From Physella acuta (Eukaryota; Mollusca; Gastropoda; Physidae): a stretch of DNA of 64,000 bases. The notes beneath the pieces are model-generated. The model was not told where the DNA came from. It ran no database searches and saw only the letters and a program-made list of their open reading frames with translations. Location of the stretch: positions 144,001 through 208,000 of the forward strand of contig NW_026731622.1 of NCBI RefSeq assembly GCF_028476545.1, read 5' to 3'. A program made the translations under genes and the position numbers. Below are positions 12,701 to 22,406 of the stretch, in pieces (within the stretch, counting starts at the first letter, position 1; each line of letters opens with the position of its first letter).

Positions 12701-12924
12701 TTTAACGAAAAGATTTCATTCATCTGTTGTCTTAGATTCATAGCGGCAATTTATCAAGTCAGAATGTGCTATTGACAAATTAATACTCAAATTATTAACT
12801 AATTTTAGCACATGTTAATGAATGATTAAATTAATATTAAAAAGAAAACTTACTAAATATTTCTGGATTTCCATAGCAGATGTAACAAAATATCAACAGG
12901 AATGAGAAGTAATTATAGGACAAC
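162..12924 (-). CDS. Contactin B: tandem paralogue of contactin A (3' end beyond the window)
   Basis: A second contactin-type gene in the same orientation, its 5' end about 7 kb past the 3' end of A. The window holds a signal-peptide exon, a full CTLD, six Ig domains and the first part of FN3-1; the rest lies before position 1. The 18 exons from 12380 to 162 match A exons 2-19 one for one with identical lengths (95, 86, 161, 108, 233, 97, 96, 104, 130, 109, 191, 155, 121, 282, 164, 133, 70, 98) and phases. In exon 14, 25 of 41 residues agree with A; in exon 12 almost all do. One donor is GCAAGT, a GC-AG intron. The frame stays open with normal splice sites, so the gene looks functional over the visible part. 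Partner and site of action are unknown; a membrane adhesion role is inferred from the family. Confidence 0.92.
355..640. repeat. 60-bp tandem array at the donor of contactin B exon 18
   Basis: About five imperfect copies of a unit with the core ACCTACTTGAGGAGGTTGGG. Read on the minus strand, each copy carries a GTAGG donor like that of exon 18, which the array touches. Confidence 0.9.
873..1078 (+). mobile_element. tRNA-derived SINE
   Basis: A tRNA-like head with a B-box (AGTTCGAATCCC), then the shared body (GATGGTACCCGACT, GGGAAATTAAGGACGACTG, CATATGCCGAGG). A nearly full copy. Confidence 0.75.
1260..2225. repeat. Large minisatellite at the donor of contactin B exon 17
   Basis: Roughly 35 near-perfect copies of 25- and 31-bp units with the core CTCACCCACGACCGTTAAAA. 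On the minus strand each is the last 17 or so bases of exon 17 plus its GTGAGT donor. It fills nearly the whole first kilobase of the intron. Confidence 0.95.
2207..9081 (-). CDS. Contactin B exons 6-17: six immunoglobulin domains
   Basis: Exons are 8849-9081, 8152-8248 (Ig1); 7779-7874, 7322-7425, 6543-6672 (Ig2); 5856-5964, 4962-5152 (Ig3); 4606-4760, 4314-4434 (Ig4); 3468-3749 (Ig5); 2704-2867, 2207-2339 (Ig6). Seen motifs include ELECVVDG then KYRCRAEN, MYYCLA, RLECFAY then [14 protein letters not shown] then GMYQCAAS, TLICRPEA then TYVCKATN, and FLFCHASY then YYECQAT. Exon 13 (4606-4760) ends at a GC donor; the nearest GT, four bases on, would break the frame with exon 14. Confidence 0.9.
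2520..2712. repeat. 50-bp tandem array at the donor of contactin B exon 16
   Basis: About four diverged copies containing TGATTGAGTTGACCGTACCG. On the minus strand each copy includes a GGTA donor-like site aligned with the true exon 16 donor. Confidence 0.8.
4109..4235 (+). mobile_element. tRNA-derived SINE, 3' part
   Basis: The body only: GGGAAAGTAAAGGCGACTGG, CTTCATATGCCGAGG, ACTTCACTTGCCC. The tRNA-like head is missing. Confidence 0.75.
4795..4980. repeat. 31-bp tandem array at the donor of contactin B exon 12
   Basis: Six copies with the core CTCACCTCCAAGTTCAAGG. On the minus strand the unit is the last bases of exon 12 (CTTGGAG) followed by GTGAGC. The same array is present beside exon 12 of contactin A. 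Confidence 0.93.
5695..5880. repeat. 60-bp tandem array at the donor of contactin B exon 11
   Basis: Three almost identical copies. On the minus strand each holds about 18 bases of the exon 11 end (TTTTGCCTATGGATC) and its GTAAGAC donor. Confidence 0.93.
6370..6510 (-). mobile_element. tRNA-derived SINE, second family
   Basis: The head holds a tRNA-like B-box (GAGTTCGAACC on the minus strand) and a different body from the main SINE. A related copy is at 61612. Confidence 0.6.
6885..7315. repeat. ATGACCCCCCACC low-complexity array
   Basis: An irregular C-rich array between contactin B exons 9 and 10. It does not include a splice site. On the minus strand it reads as Gly/Val-rich open frames without coding value. 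Confidence 0.85.
7564..7738 (-). mobile_element. tRNA-derived SINE
   Basis: On the minus strand: degraded head, CTCTGATGGGTACCTGA, then GGAAAGTAAAGGCGG and the shared 3' body. Confidence 0.7.
8600..8862. repeat. 38-bp tandem array at the donor of contactin B exon 6
   Basis: About six copies with the core AATTACTGTAATGATGAGC. On the minus strand the unit has the last 12-14 bases of exon 6 and its GTAATT donor. Confidence 0.9.
9331..12380 (-). CDS. Contactin B exons 2-5: C-type lectin-like domain
   Basis: Exons are 12286-12380, 10117-10202, 9776-9936 and 9331-9438. The domain starts with CPSDWYTHGDSCYHM and ends with LPFICEV. Exon 2 is followed by about five extra copies of most of itself with its donor. 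Exon 4 is followed by one duplicate of its last 35 bases with the donor. Confidence 0.88.
9730..9812. repeat. 40-bp tandem duplication over the donor of contactin B exon 4
   Basis: Two copies: the exon 4 end with GTAAGTTC, then a second copy 40 bp further with GTAAGTAG. Either donor could be read by the splice machinery; only the first keeps the frame. Confidence 0.93.
10225..10500. repeat. GTCAGCTAATTAGTGA tandem repeat
   Basis: Imperfect repeats of about 33 bp in contactin B intron 2, just upstream of the exon 3 acceptor. No exon sequence is included. Confidence 0.8.
10912..11202 (-). CDS. FLYWCH-type zinc-finger protein of the MULE (96 aa)
   Basis: The ORF starts at the ATG at 11202 and ends with TAA at 10912. 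Residues 17-60 show the FLYWCH pattern: GYRYQKDR, then TTWRYCKKDGC, then KHNHAP, giving Cys36, Cys41, His58 and His60 as likely zinc ligands. FLYWCH domains bind DNA. The nested MITE sits 12 bp upstream of the ATG. The longer open frame upstream runs into MITE sequence and is not counted. The frame is intact, so the element may be fairly young. Confidence 0.7.
   Translation of the reverse strand: MEKIESQKGKVIILVEGYRYQKDRVNADGSTTWRYCKKDGCRGRIKILNDVVLSSSKHNHAPDPAKNEAAKVVSAIRTRAVEGVEKPRQIIHNLGI
11215..11489 (+). mobile_element. hAT MITE of the G/C-tract family (copy 2)
   Basis: Ends are CAGAGGCGTAGCGA and, inverted, CAGTAGCGTAGCGA. The element is flanked by the perfect 8-bp duplication CTTGGGTT (11207-11214, 11490-11497). 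The interior alternates ACTTTCGATTTGCAC with C-tracts of 5-14 bases, plus a GGCGCCCCCTAAG segment. No coding capacity. Confidence 0.93.
11880..12300. repeat. 78-bp array of contactin B exon 2 ends with donors
   Basis: Five extra copies of a 78-bp unit follow the real exon 2. Each contains about 60 bases of the 95-base exon (CTLD codons up to the last Cys) and the GTAGGT donor. Confidence 0.95.
12854..12924 (-). CDS. Contactin B candidate exon 1: hydrophobic signal segment
   Basis: A 71-nt segment lies between a TTCTACAG acceptor and a GTAAGT donor and ends in the phase needed by the CTLD exon. It encodes FSFLLIFCYICYG, a good signal-peptide core. It has no in-frame ATG, so the start codon must lie in an exon further upstream or be split by the intron. 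I could not find that exon. Confidence 0.55.
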
Positions 12925-12999
12925 CTGTAGAATAGCAAAGATTGAGATAATTTACTTTACTAGCTGGGTGGAAACGCAAACATTAACACGTACATGACA

Positions 13000-13205
13000 T
13001 TTGACAAAGTGAAAATTGGGAGGAAGATGACATTGGAGAAAGTAAACATTTGGAGGAAGATGACATTGGAGAAAGTAAACATTTGGAGGAAGATGACATT
13101 GGAGAAAGTAAACATTTGGAGGAAGATGACATTGGAGAAAGTAAACATTTGGAGGAAGATGACATTGGAGAAAGTAAACATTGCGTGGAAGATGACATTG
13201 AGAAA
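13000..13205. repeat. 33-bp tandem array GGAGGAAGATGACATTGG
   Basis: Six nearly perfect copies. Because 33 is a multiple of three, several frames stay open, but no splice or start context supports coding. Confidence 0.92.
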
Positions 13206-14084
13206 GTAAACTATACATACATAAGAGTATTTTTCAATGTACAATATTTAGATAATAGATGCCATAAAAGTCATCATCAGTTTCCTATTTACAAAACTGA
13301 AGCCGTCTTTATTACAAAGCTTCATCAGGCAGAGATTGAGATTAATTAATTCAGACAATAATTAACCGACTAACACACCAGGTAAAATCTAGACAAATTC
13401 CCTTCATACATCTTTGTACGTCGTTAAACTAAAGTAACCTTGGTCTATATTTAAAACAGCCTGAATCACAAATCTACTAGTGACGCTATTTTAATTGCAG
13501 CGTCCTTGAGAAATCAGGTAAACCTGACGTGTCTCCATTTTTCACCTGCACACAGGTGTGTCTGCAGTTTATACAGGTGAGACCTATGTATATAGATACC
13601 ATATCACGCAATTACATAACTTCTAAAATCCAATCAATACATGTAAGAACTATGTAAATACATGCCATGTCATGCAATTACTCAAATTTTAAAATCGAGT
13701 CGATACACAAACGAGACCTATTCAATGTATGATTGGGTCATCAGTTCACACAATCCTATAACAAGATGATTTCGTACCTGCTCTAAACATTGAATATAAC
13801 GAAAATTGAACAAGAACTCGGTCATATAATGTTTAATTTGATTGTGACTATTGCAGTCTGAAATCCTCCGTACTTCATCTAGCATTTATATTAGCGCTAT
13901 AGCAACCCAAACTTCTACTTTACATATAGCAAATGTTCTCTCTGCTTCTCTGTTTCTCTGTGTAAACACATAGGCACACAAAAACACAAACATACATACA
14001 TAGATGTATGTAAATAGATGTTACAAATTTTAATGCATTGATAGATGTAATAAGTATTGTTCCGTTTCAAATCTGACGATCTAT

Positions 14085-14212
14085 GTGCAGTTCACCCAGG
14101 TCTGTGGCCTCGGAATATGAAGGTCAGCACTAAGCACAACCGCCTTTACTTTCCCTAACGAACTCGAGACATTCGGGTTAACAGTCGCTCTCTCTACCTC
14201 TAGGCCACTTAG
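14085..14212 (-). mobile_element. tRNA-derived SINE with internal deletion
   Basis: On the minus strand the head (AGTGGCCTAGAGGTAGAG) runs into GAGTTCG and directly into GGGAAAGTAAAGGCGG; the GATGGGTACC segment is missing. Confidence 0.7.
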
Positions 14213-14348
14213 TATTTATTTATTGTGTATATCTGTATATATATAAATAAATAAATATATATATATATATTGATGGGTTCTTCTGTCTAGTGGTATCCAG
14301 GACAACGTATAGTATACGATACAGAATGGATAACACATTAATGATGAA

Positions 14349-14352
<4 letters not shown>

Positions 14353-14402
<50 letters not shown>
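14353..14402. repeat. (TA)n microsatellite
   Basis: About 25 perfect TA units upstream of contactin B. Confidence 0.97.
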
Positions 14403-14403
<1 letters not shown>

Positions 14404-15427
14404 CGACCATAATATGAAAATACTGTTTGCACCACACATTACGATACACAATACACACCCGTACAAGTCCTCCCCCACAACCAACCACCACACAACCTAA
14501 CACACGCTGTCTCACCGGTCAACTGACACACCTCACGTGAACACGTCTCGCTCCAATTGAACACACTCAACCAAGGGCTACAACTATACACAAAATAGTG
14601 TATCATTTGTTCGAACACACAAACACACAATAACGAACGACACACGTATTGGAACACACACATTTATACATATGCATGATAGTGTTTTCTGTGGACGAAA
14701 TGCTGACATGATGGAGCATGTTCTAGACATGCAATGTGTCATGTTAAATCTGAGGAAGTCACGTGACAGCTCACACCGCCACAGGTACACATTGGTACCC
14801 CCAGCAGAGTTTTTGTTAACTATGACGTTAATCCGGCGTGGCGTCACGCAGGTAAGGCTGTAGTTTATCTTAGTCACATGTCTTTACTGAAGGTGTTTTT
14901 GCTTATGTGTACGGGGGGGGGGGGGGGTTAAAATAAATAGCTGAATCTGCAAAATTCAAAATGGCCATACCTGTTGCTGCAAATTTGTTGTATAACTTTT
15001 GTAAATATAATGTTGTGATGATCACACAATGCGTTAAAACGTTTCAAATGAGATGTGGCGGTCCATGGATATATTATATTGTATGGGGTTAGGTTAAATA
15101 TGTCAATATTCTGTTATATAAGAAATGTGCACGGCCCAATTTTGAGCTTGCAGTATACATGTTAGTTAGACTTTCATATAAAAAACTTTTCAATGGGAAA
15201 TTTATTTTTTTTTCCCTCATAGATTTCCAACTATATCTTGCCTTTAGATCCCCATCTATTCATGACCTAAAGATGTATAACCTTACTTTCTATATGTATA
15301 TTGAGTTTGTCTTCTCTTAAAATAGCAAAATTTTGTCTTTAACTGCCGCGAAGGGAAAAAATAAGTTAGGCCGATATGTTTTTTTCTTTTATGAGTTGTC
15401 TTTGCTTGGCAGGTTAAAATTGTTCGC

Positions 15428-15625
15428 TAATGTTGCTATACCCAAATGCAGGTGTTGCCAAATGCAGGTGTTTTCTAAAGCAGATGTTGTCTAATGCAGG
15501 TGCTGCCTAATGCAGGTGTTGCTAAATCTAGTTATTATCTAGTGTAGGTGTTGCTTAATAAACCTGCCTAATACAGGTGTTGCCTAATGCAGGTGCTGCT
15601 TAATGCAGCTGTTGCCTGATGTACA
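15428..15625. repeat. TGCAGGTGTTGCCTAA imperfect array
   Basis: About ten diverged copies of a 16-17 bp unit. No coding or splice context. Confidence 0.8.
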
Positions 15626-15924
15626 CTAACAGTCAAGACAAAGTATTTAAGTTGTACGACATGTAACTCCAGACTGTGTATTAATACACCCATGAGTGTT
15701 TAAACACATCAAGCTCTAAAGCATGCTGATCTTATTGTGCTGCTGTAGTTTGTCGAGACGATGCCGTCTATTAAAAAAAAAGCTGGATGATACATTTTTG
15801 TTTGAAAAAATTGTTGGATTATAAAGCTTAATTTTATAAGCACACACGTGTCGTACATCGCTCGACTGACGCACATCGCTCGACTGCTGCAGGGTGGTAG
15901 AAAACAAAATGTTCCTGTAGTCAT

Positions 15925-16228
15925 CGTGTGTCTCCGGACGGAACATCGTGTGTCTCCGGACGGAACATCGTGTGTCTCCGGACGGAACATCGTGTGTCTC
16001 CGGACGGAACATCGTGTGTCTCCGGACAGAACATCGTGTGTCTCCGGACGGAACATCGTGTGTCTCCGGACGGAACATCGTGTGTCTCCGGACAGAACAT
16101 CGTGTGTCTCCGGACGGAACATCGTGTGTCTCCGAACGGAACATAGTGTGTCTCCGGACGGAACATCGTGTGTCTCCGGACAGAACATCGTGTGTCTCCG
16201 GACGGAACATCGTGTGTCTCCAAATAGA
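15925..16228. repeat. 22-bp minisatellite (TCTCCGGACGGAACATCGTG)
   Basis: About 14 copies with few changes. The 22-bp period rotates the frame, so long open frames appear on both strands; these are artefacts of the repeat. Confidence 0.95.
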
Positions 16229-18504
16229 ACACAGCCCCCACCCCTCACCCCCTTTCAGAGCACATGTAATTCCCGTCCCCAAGACGAAATAGAAAGAAAT
16301 ATATAATTTATATGCACATCTTTAACCTGTGAGCACTCCCCCTGGGAGGTTTAAGAGCAACCAAGCCACGCCCCCACCCCGGGGTAAAATAGCTAAATAC
16401 ATGTGTGTGAGAGCTGAGTGAGACAATTTTACATTTGATATTTCCATCTGAAAGCCAGAATATTATCTGGGGATTTAAGTTTGGGCAATGGTAAAGTTTG
16501 CATAGTTATGGTGAAGTTTCAAGATTTAGGTCCGCAGCTTAATTTAAGTATCCAACCGCTTTACGTTAGCTGTTCCACCTCACCCATTCTTACTAAGTCT
16601 CCCGGGGGGATTTTCATTTTCCCCAGTCTCCAGATTCCATAGAAAATAATTTCCTTTATTCTCCGCCGTCTACAAACTTCAGACATAAGGACACAATAAA
16701 TCTTTTGTACATACACATCCAGTTCAAGGTCGCGCTCGTTAGTTAGTCTAAAAATAGCTCACAGGATTAGTCTAGTCTAGAGAAAGTCACATGTAATTTA
16801 TTTTTATCACTATACAGAAACATGTAATTATGGGCAATTCATCAACCGAACTTATTATTCTAACAGATTTTGAATTTCTTTTGGCTCGTTGAGAGCGCGG
16901 CCAAGAAGTAGAGCACTCCACATGTTTGTGAGTTTGTTTGAATGAGTCCACTCAGACAAAAAGCGTACCTGACTGCAGTCAGATTACCTAGAGGTGACTT
17001 CAGTCAGATTAGCTATAGGTGACTTTAGTCAGATTAGCTAAAGGTGATTTCAGTCAGGTTAGCTATAGGTGACTCAGAACATAGTTTAGTAAAACATGGT
17101 ACTTTCATGTTAGGGTATTTTAAACGTTTGTCTATTTTGTAGCTTACATCACGTAAAAGGCCGGGCCGGTATTTTTTAACACCTGTTATATCAGCCGCTA
17201 GAGAAATAAATGCTGCGTTTTAAACGTGTAATGTGTACACAATGATGAGACTTGCACGTATTCTCCGAAACTTCGCCACGTTCTCAAGAAACTCTTGTAA
17301 TGAATCGTGATGTGTGTAAGACGTTTTAGACACGGAGTGTGTGAAATTAAAAGATGATTAATTGTTCTGCGTGTCTTTAGGTTGAACGGATGTAGCGCCA
17401 GGGACCGCTACTCTGGTGGATTTGTGTCCGACTAAGTTACGGGCCCTGTTTTACACCAATCTTGGACTCGTTTTTCGGACATTTAAAAAAAATATTTTTC
17501 GCATTTTCCCTAAAGTCGTTTAGCCTGTCCTTTATTTTTTAATACATAGTTTGTAGCGTAGCAATTTCTTTTGCAATTTGAAAATGTTAATGCCTGATGA
17601 CAACGTACGAATATCTAGGTTTTCAATCACATTATATATTAAATTAATTATTAATAGTAATTTAAATAGAATTTTGGTCAGAAAACAAAAGGGGAGATAA
17701 CTAGATTGAAGGAATCAGTAAGGTACTCTGCAGTTATTTTTAAAAGTGCTAAAAATAACATAACAAAACAATTATAAAATAGATTGCTGTGCACTGACGT
17801 CATTAGTTTCTTAAAATTCTCTAATTTACGTACATTTAACCGATTACAATTCAAAAAGAATCCTACATCTAAATGTTATATAAGCTATTGAGTTGACAGC
17901 TTAACATTCGATACGTATTTCCTAAACATTTTAACTTTGAATATTATATGCTACTACGATTGTCTTGAAGTTTCGGTATTTGCGGCAAAATGAAAACTCA
18001 CTTTTTTTTTTAATGTTTGCGAACGGCATAAAACTTTTAAGTGCGTGAAATTCACTGAAATCGCTTCATCGAGTTGATGTTAGCTAAGTCGCTGACAAGA
18101 ACCGCTTTTATCAACACATGGTTCGCGATTTGGCGGCCTCAGTTCTCCCTCGTCAGGTCCCTTAACTCCACGTGACTACACAGGCTGTCATAACTTATCA
18201 CCAGAAGTTCTCTCCCCTGAGTCACATGATGCGGACCGTCTACCTGCCCGGCTTGTCATCCATTTCCTCCACATTCTATGTCACTGCTGACGTTTCCTAC
18301 TTTTTTACACGAGTTATCCCCCTTCTCAACCCAGCGGAAGTAACTCTAGCCTTAGTACAAGCATTTGACCAAATGAACGACCCGTACCGTAATGGGAAGC
18401 TACAACGAATAGCTAATATAGTAATAAGTAGCGGTCGAAAATGAGAAAAATATAACATATAGAACGAATATATAAAAAATCATTACTATTATATTATAGA
18501 CAAT

Positions 18505-18582
<78 letters not shown>
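18505..18582. repeat. (TA)n microsatellite
   Basis: About 39 TA units. A second run follows at 18660, with 77 bp of non-repeat sequence between them. Confidence 0.97.
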
Positions 18583-18586
<4 letters not shown>

Positions 18587-18658
18587 GAAAAGTAGACGTA
18601 AATGTTCTTTTTCTTTAGAAAAAGATGTTTTCTGAGATTTTAAAACGCCTGTACTTGA

Positions 18659-18659
<1 letters not shown>

Positions 18660-18736
<77 letters not shown>
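18660..18736. repeat. (TA)n microsatellite
   Basis: About 38 TA units. Confidence 0.97.
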
Positions 18737-18738
<2 letters not shown>

Positions 18739-19773
18739 TTAAGGTTATGCACGGATATACACTAGTGCCTATACTTATCTCTTTAAAAAACAGATATAAA
18801 ACGCCATTGTTTAATAAAATTAACATATCTAATAAAAAATACTTACATAACTGTATGATGATATAAAACTTTTATATAAAATACCCCGCTAATTCAGGTC
18901 CGATAACTGTGAATATATCGTGAAACTATCCAAAACATTCTTGAATACTAAACCCAATACATCCGCTGGTAGAAACCTATGTATTCCCTATCAGCTAAAC
19001 ACAATTGTTACACAGCCGACCACACGTTGCCATAGAAACAGCTGACCTGACCACTAGACTGGCCCTAATACTGACCTCACACTACGAACAAAACGTCTCT
19101 ATGGAAATATTACAAAGGTTTTTTCCCCTGTTCCACTTCCTGTTGGTGTTGTCAAAGTGATTTATCTCCCTTGTCAGGACCCATAACCCTGTAACTTTTT
19201 TTGGTTCTAGCTATTTTAAACCAGCAGGACAATGCGTTAAATCTAGGTATAAAATTATTTCATAGCACAACCTGTATTTTTATGTCATGAGTTTAATACA
19301 CAGCAACATGGGTAAAGGAATTACAATTTTCAACATGTAAATCATTGTTAATTATAAACCAAACAATATTTTTAATGTATAATAAAAAAGGAGAAAAAAA
19401 AGCATTATTGTTACAGATTTAGTACAAAATGAAAAAAATAATAACACAGCTTAACTTTGATCAGAGAAGTGAGCTTTACAAAACAACGGTGACATTAAAT
19501 TTGAATATTCAGTAGAAAATATTTACAGATTTACACTCGTTTACATTTTGAATGCACGTGCGTATTTTATAAGGCTATACATAGTCACAATTATATACAT
19601 ATTTATATTTATATGTACACATAAAATTGCTTGAATAACTACTTATTTAATTAATCAATTACAGGTTAGCTATTTTAAATTTGAACGTTAACATTCAAAT
19701 CTAAATTTCACGTCAACGTATCTTACAGGAATTTTTACACTATGCATAAACATGATAACAACAGCTTTACATA

Positions 19774-19919
19774 TTAGACCCTGGTAATTTGTGTTAAATA
19801 TACCCATGACGTCATTAAGAACACCGGAAGTGTGTGCCAGCTGATCAAACATGGTGACGATGACCTAAAGGCCTCGACAGTTTGAGCCAAATTGTAATCC
19901 ACTATAACGTTGTCCCCTT
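19774..19919 (-). CDS. Cont: Contactin A exon 28: GPI-anchor signal and stop
   Basis: The last exon follows a CTGCAG acceptor in the phase left by exon 27. It encodes 48 residues and TAA (19774-19776). A small-residue stretch (SSS) precedes a hydrophobic tail ([19 protein letters not shown]), which fits a GPI-attachment signal as in known contactins; the exact cleavage site is inference. There is no cytoplasmic domain. No AATAAA was found in the next few hundred bases. Confidence 0.8.
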
Positions 19920-22375
19920 CTGCAGGATAGAGAAGAAAATCATTGGTTTCCATGACAACGACTACTGATACAAGTTATTGAAGTTGAAGTCCAATTAGCT
20001 GAAGTAAACTGACCCGAGTTTTGTTTGGTATGGTACGGTTTGGGTATCAGATTAATTGATATTAATTGTCATTTAATTGCTGATCACGTCCCCATGTATA
20101 CAAGTCTCAGTTTTTAATACAACACCAAAAATAGATTTTAGAAATAACCGAGACGTATATCGTCAAAGACTTCTTGCCGTACCCCCACTCTACCACCCTA
20201 CCTGTAACTCACCTAGCGTGAAGTATGTCGTCAAAGACATCTTGCCGTACCCCCACTCTACTAACCTACACACACCTGTAACTCACCTAATGTGAAGTAT
20301 GTCGTCAAAGACTTCTTGCCGTACTCCCACTCTACTCTCCTACACACACCTGTAACTCACCTAATGTGAAGTATGTCGTCAAAGATTTCTTGTCGTACCC
20401 CCACTCTACTACCCTACACACACCTGTAACTCACCTAATGTGAAGTATGTCGTCAAAGACGTCTTGCCGTACCCCCACTCTATTACCCTACACATACCTG
20501 TAACTCATCTAGCGTGAAGTATGTCGTCAAAAACTTCTTGCCGTACCCCCACTCTACTACCCTACACACACCTGTAACTCATCTAGCGTGAAGTATGTCG
20601 TCAAAGACTTCTTGCCGTACCCCCACTCTACTACCCTACCTGTGACTCAGCTAACGTGAAGTATGTCGTCAAAGACTTCTTGCCGTAGCCCCAATCTACT
20701 ACCCTACCCTACCTGTAACTCAGCTAACGTGAAGTATGTCGTCAAAGACTTCTTGCCGTACCCCCACTCTACTACCCTACCTGTGACTCACCTAGCGTGA
20801 AGTATGTCGTCAAAGACTTCTAGCCGTACCCCCACTCTACTACCCTACACACACCTGTGACTCACCTAATGTGAAGTATGTCGTCAAAGACTTCTTGCCG
20901 TACCCCCACTCTACTACCCTACACACACCTGTAACTCACCTAGCGTGAAGTATGTCGTCAAAGACTTCTTGCCGTACCCCCACTCTACTACCCTACACAC
21001 ACCTGTAACTCACCTAATGTGAAGTATGTCGTCAAAGACTTCTTGCCGTACCCCCACTCTACTACCCTACACACACCTGTAACTCACCTAATGTGAAGTA
21101 TGTCGTCAAAGACTTCTTGCCGTACCCCCACTCTACTACCCTACACACACCTGTAACTCACCTAATGTGAAGTATGTCGTCAAAGACTTCTTGCCGTATC
21201 CCCCACTCTACTACCCTACACACACCTGTAACTCACCTAGCGTGAAGTATGTCGTCAAAGATTTCTTGCCGTACCCCCCAATACTCCAGGCCGAGACACG
21301 GACAGCGTAGACCACCCCCGGGTCGACCTCGATGTGGGTGTGGTGGGCGTGGTGATCGTGTACCACGTGACGACACGCTGAGCGGTAGTTCTCATTGGCT
21401 GGCCAGTAGAAGACCTACCAATCAGAAACAGTTTGAACGAGTCAATAACGAAACGTGAACATAAAATCGATTCTTATAGTTGAAACCTTTTTTTTAAAAA
21501 AAAAAAAAAACTATCTACTACTTTAGGTGCAATGATTACAGACAAATGGAATGGACGTTGATTCTCATTTCATTCAGGTGATATAATTTAGTTTGTATTA
21601 TGACAGCTGTATAAGGACAACGAGGAACTATACTGTCAATGCCCCATTGATAGCTCTGTTTGTTTTAGACAAGTGTTCCACTACTCGATAAGCACATATG
21701 GCTTAGCGATAGAGCGCTGGAATGCTAACCCGAATGAATCGAGTTCGAATCTTGGTCCAAATCAGTTGAGCGACCCTTAGTTAGGGAAAGTAAAGGCGGC
21801 TGGGCATAGAGCTGACCACATTAACTCTTCATATGCCAAGGTCTAGAAACATATGGACTCTACTTCATCTGCTAAGTCTAAAAATAAAACTTTACTATTT
21901 CTTTTTTTGTACTCGATATTCGCCTGCTGTAGCATACACGAGTTTTATTCAGTGTTCCTTTTAGACAGTTATATTCGGGGTGGGGGGGGGGGAATGGGAG
22001 GGGGCACTTGAAACTTTTTCAAGGGTACGCGGACTTAAATTTCCCGTGGGGGGGGGGGGGAGGGGCGGACATTGGTTAAAGTATATTACTTTATATTTAA
22101 ATTATATTTCATTCCTCCGAAGAGATGCCTGAATGAAACTTTAGTTTTAAAATGCTAGCAACATTCTTTCTCGGTGTACAAAGTACAGGTTTATTTTCAC
22201 CGACCTGGCTTTAAAATGTGTCTTCAGGTTGTCCAACTCTAAAAATAGAAGTCTTAAAATAGAACAACATGTAATGAAATGTCGTTTCTGTCGTGCGCAG
22301 GTACTTGGCAGGTCCACGCGACTTATTTATGTTTTCATTATTACATTATAATTGTATAATTATATTATGTCACAA

Positions 22376-22406
<31 letters not shown>

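Larger units (their letters stand above)
12925..15420. other. Region upstream of contactin B, no supported gene
   Basis: Probable 5' flank or first intron of contactin B. It holds a 33-bp array (13000-13205), a SINE (14085-14212), (TA)n at 14353-14402 and a G-tract near 14914. The missing start exon of contactin B should be in this region or beyond, but I cannot point to it. Confidence 0.5.
16230..19770. other. Intergenic region between contactin A 3' end and contactin B
   Basis: AT-rich DNA with a short GTGACTTCAGTCAGATTAGC repeat (16970-17075) and two (TA)n runs. The plus-strand open frame at 18172-18444 has no recognisable domain. The A 3' UTR must occupy the top of this interval. No other gene was seen. 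Confidence 0.6.

Noticed and set aside
14672-14863. Plus-strand frame followed by a GTAAGG donor-like site
   Set aside because: No domain and no matching downstream exon. Splice-like motif probably by chance.
15925-16248. Several long open frames on both strands
   Set aside because: All follow from the 22-bp repeat without stops. No start context, domain or splice support.
18172-18444. 90-codon plus-strand open frame
   Set aside because: No domain, no splice partner and no repeat of codon pattern. Length is possible by chance.
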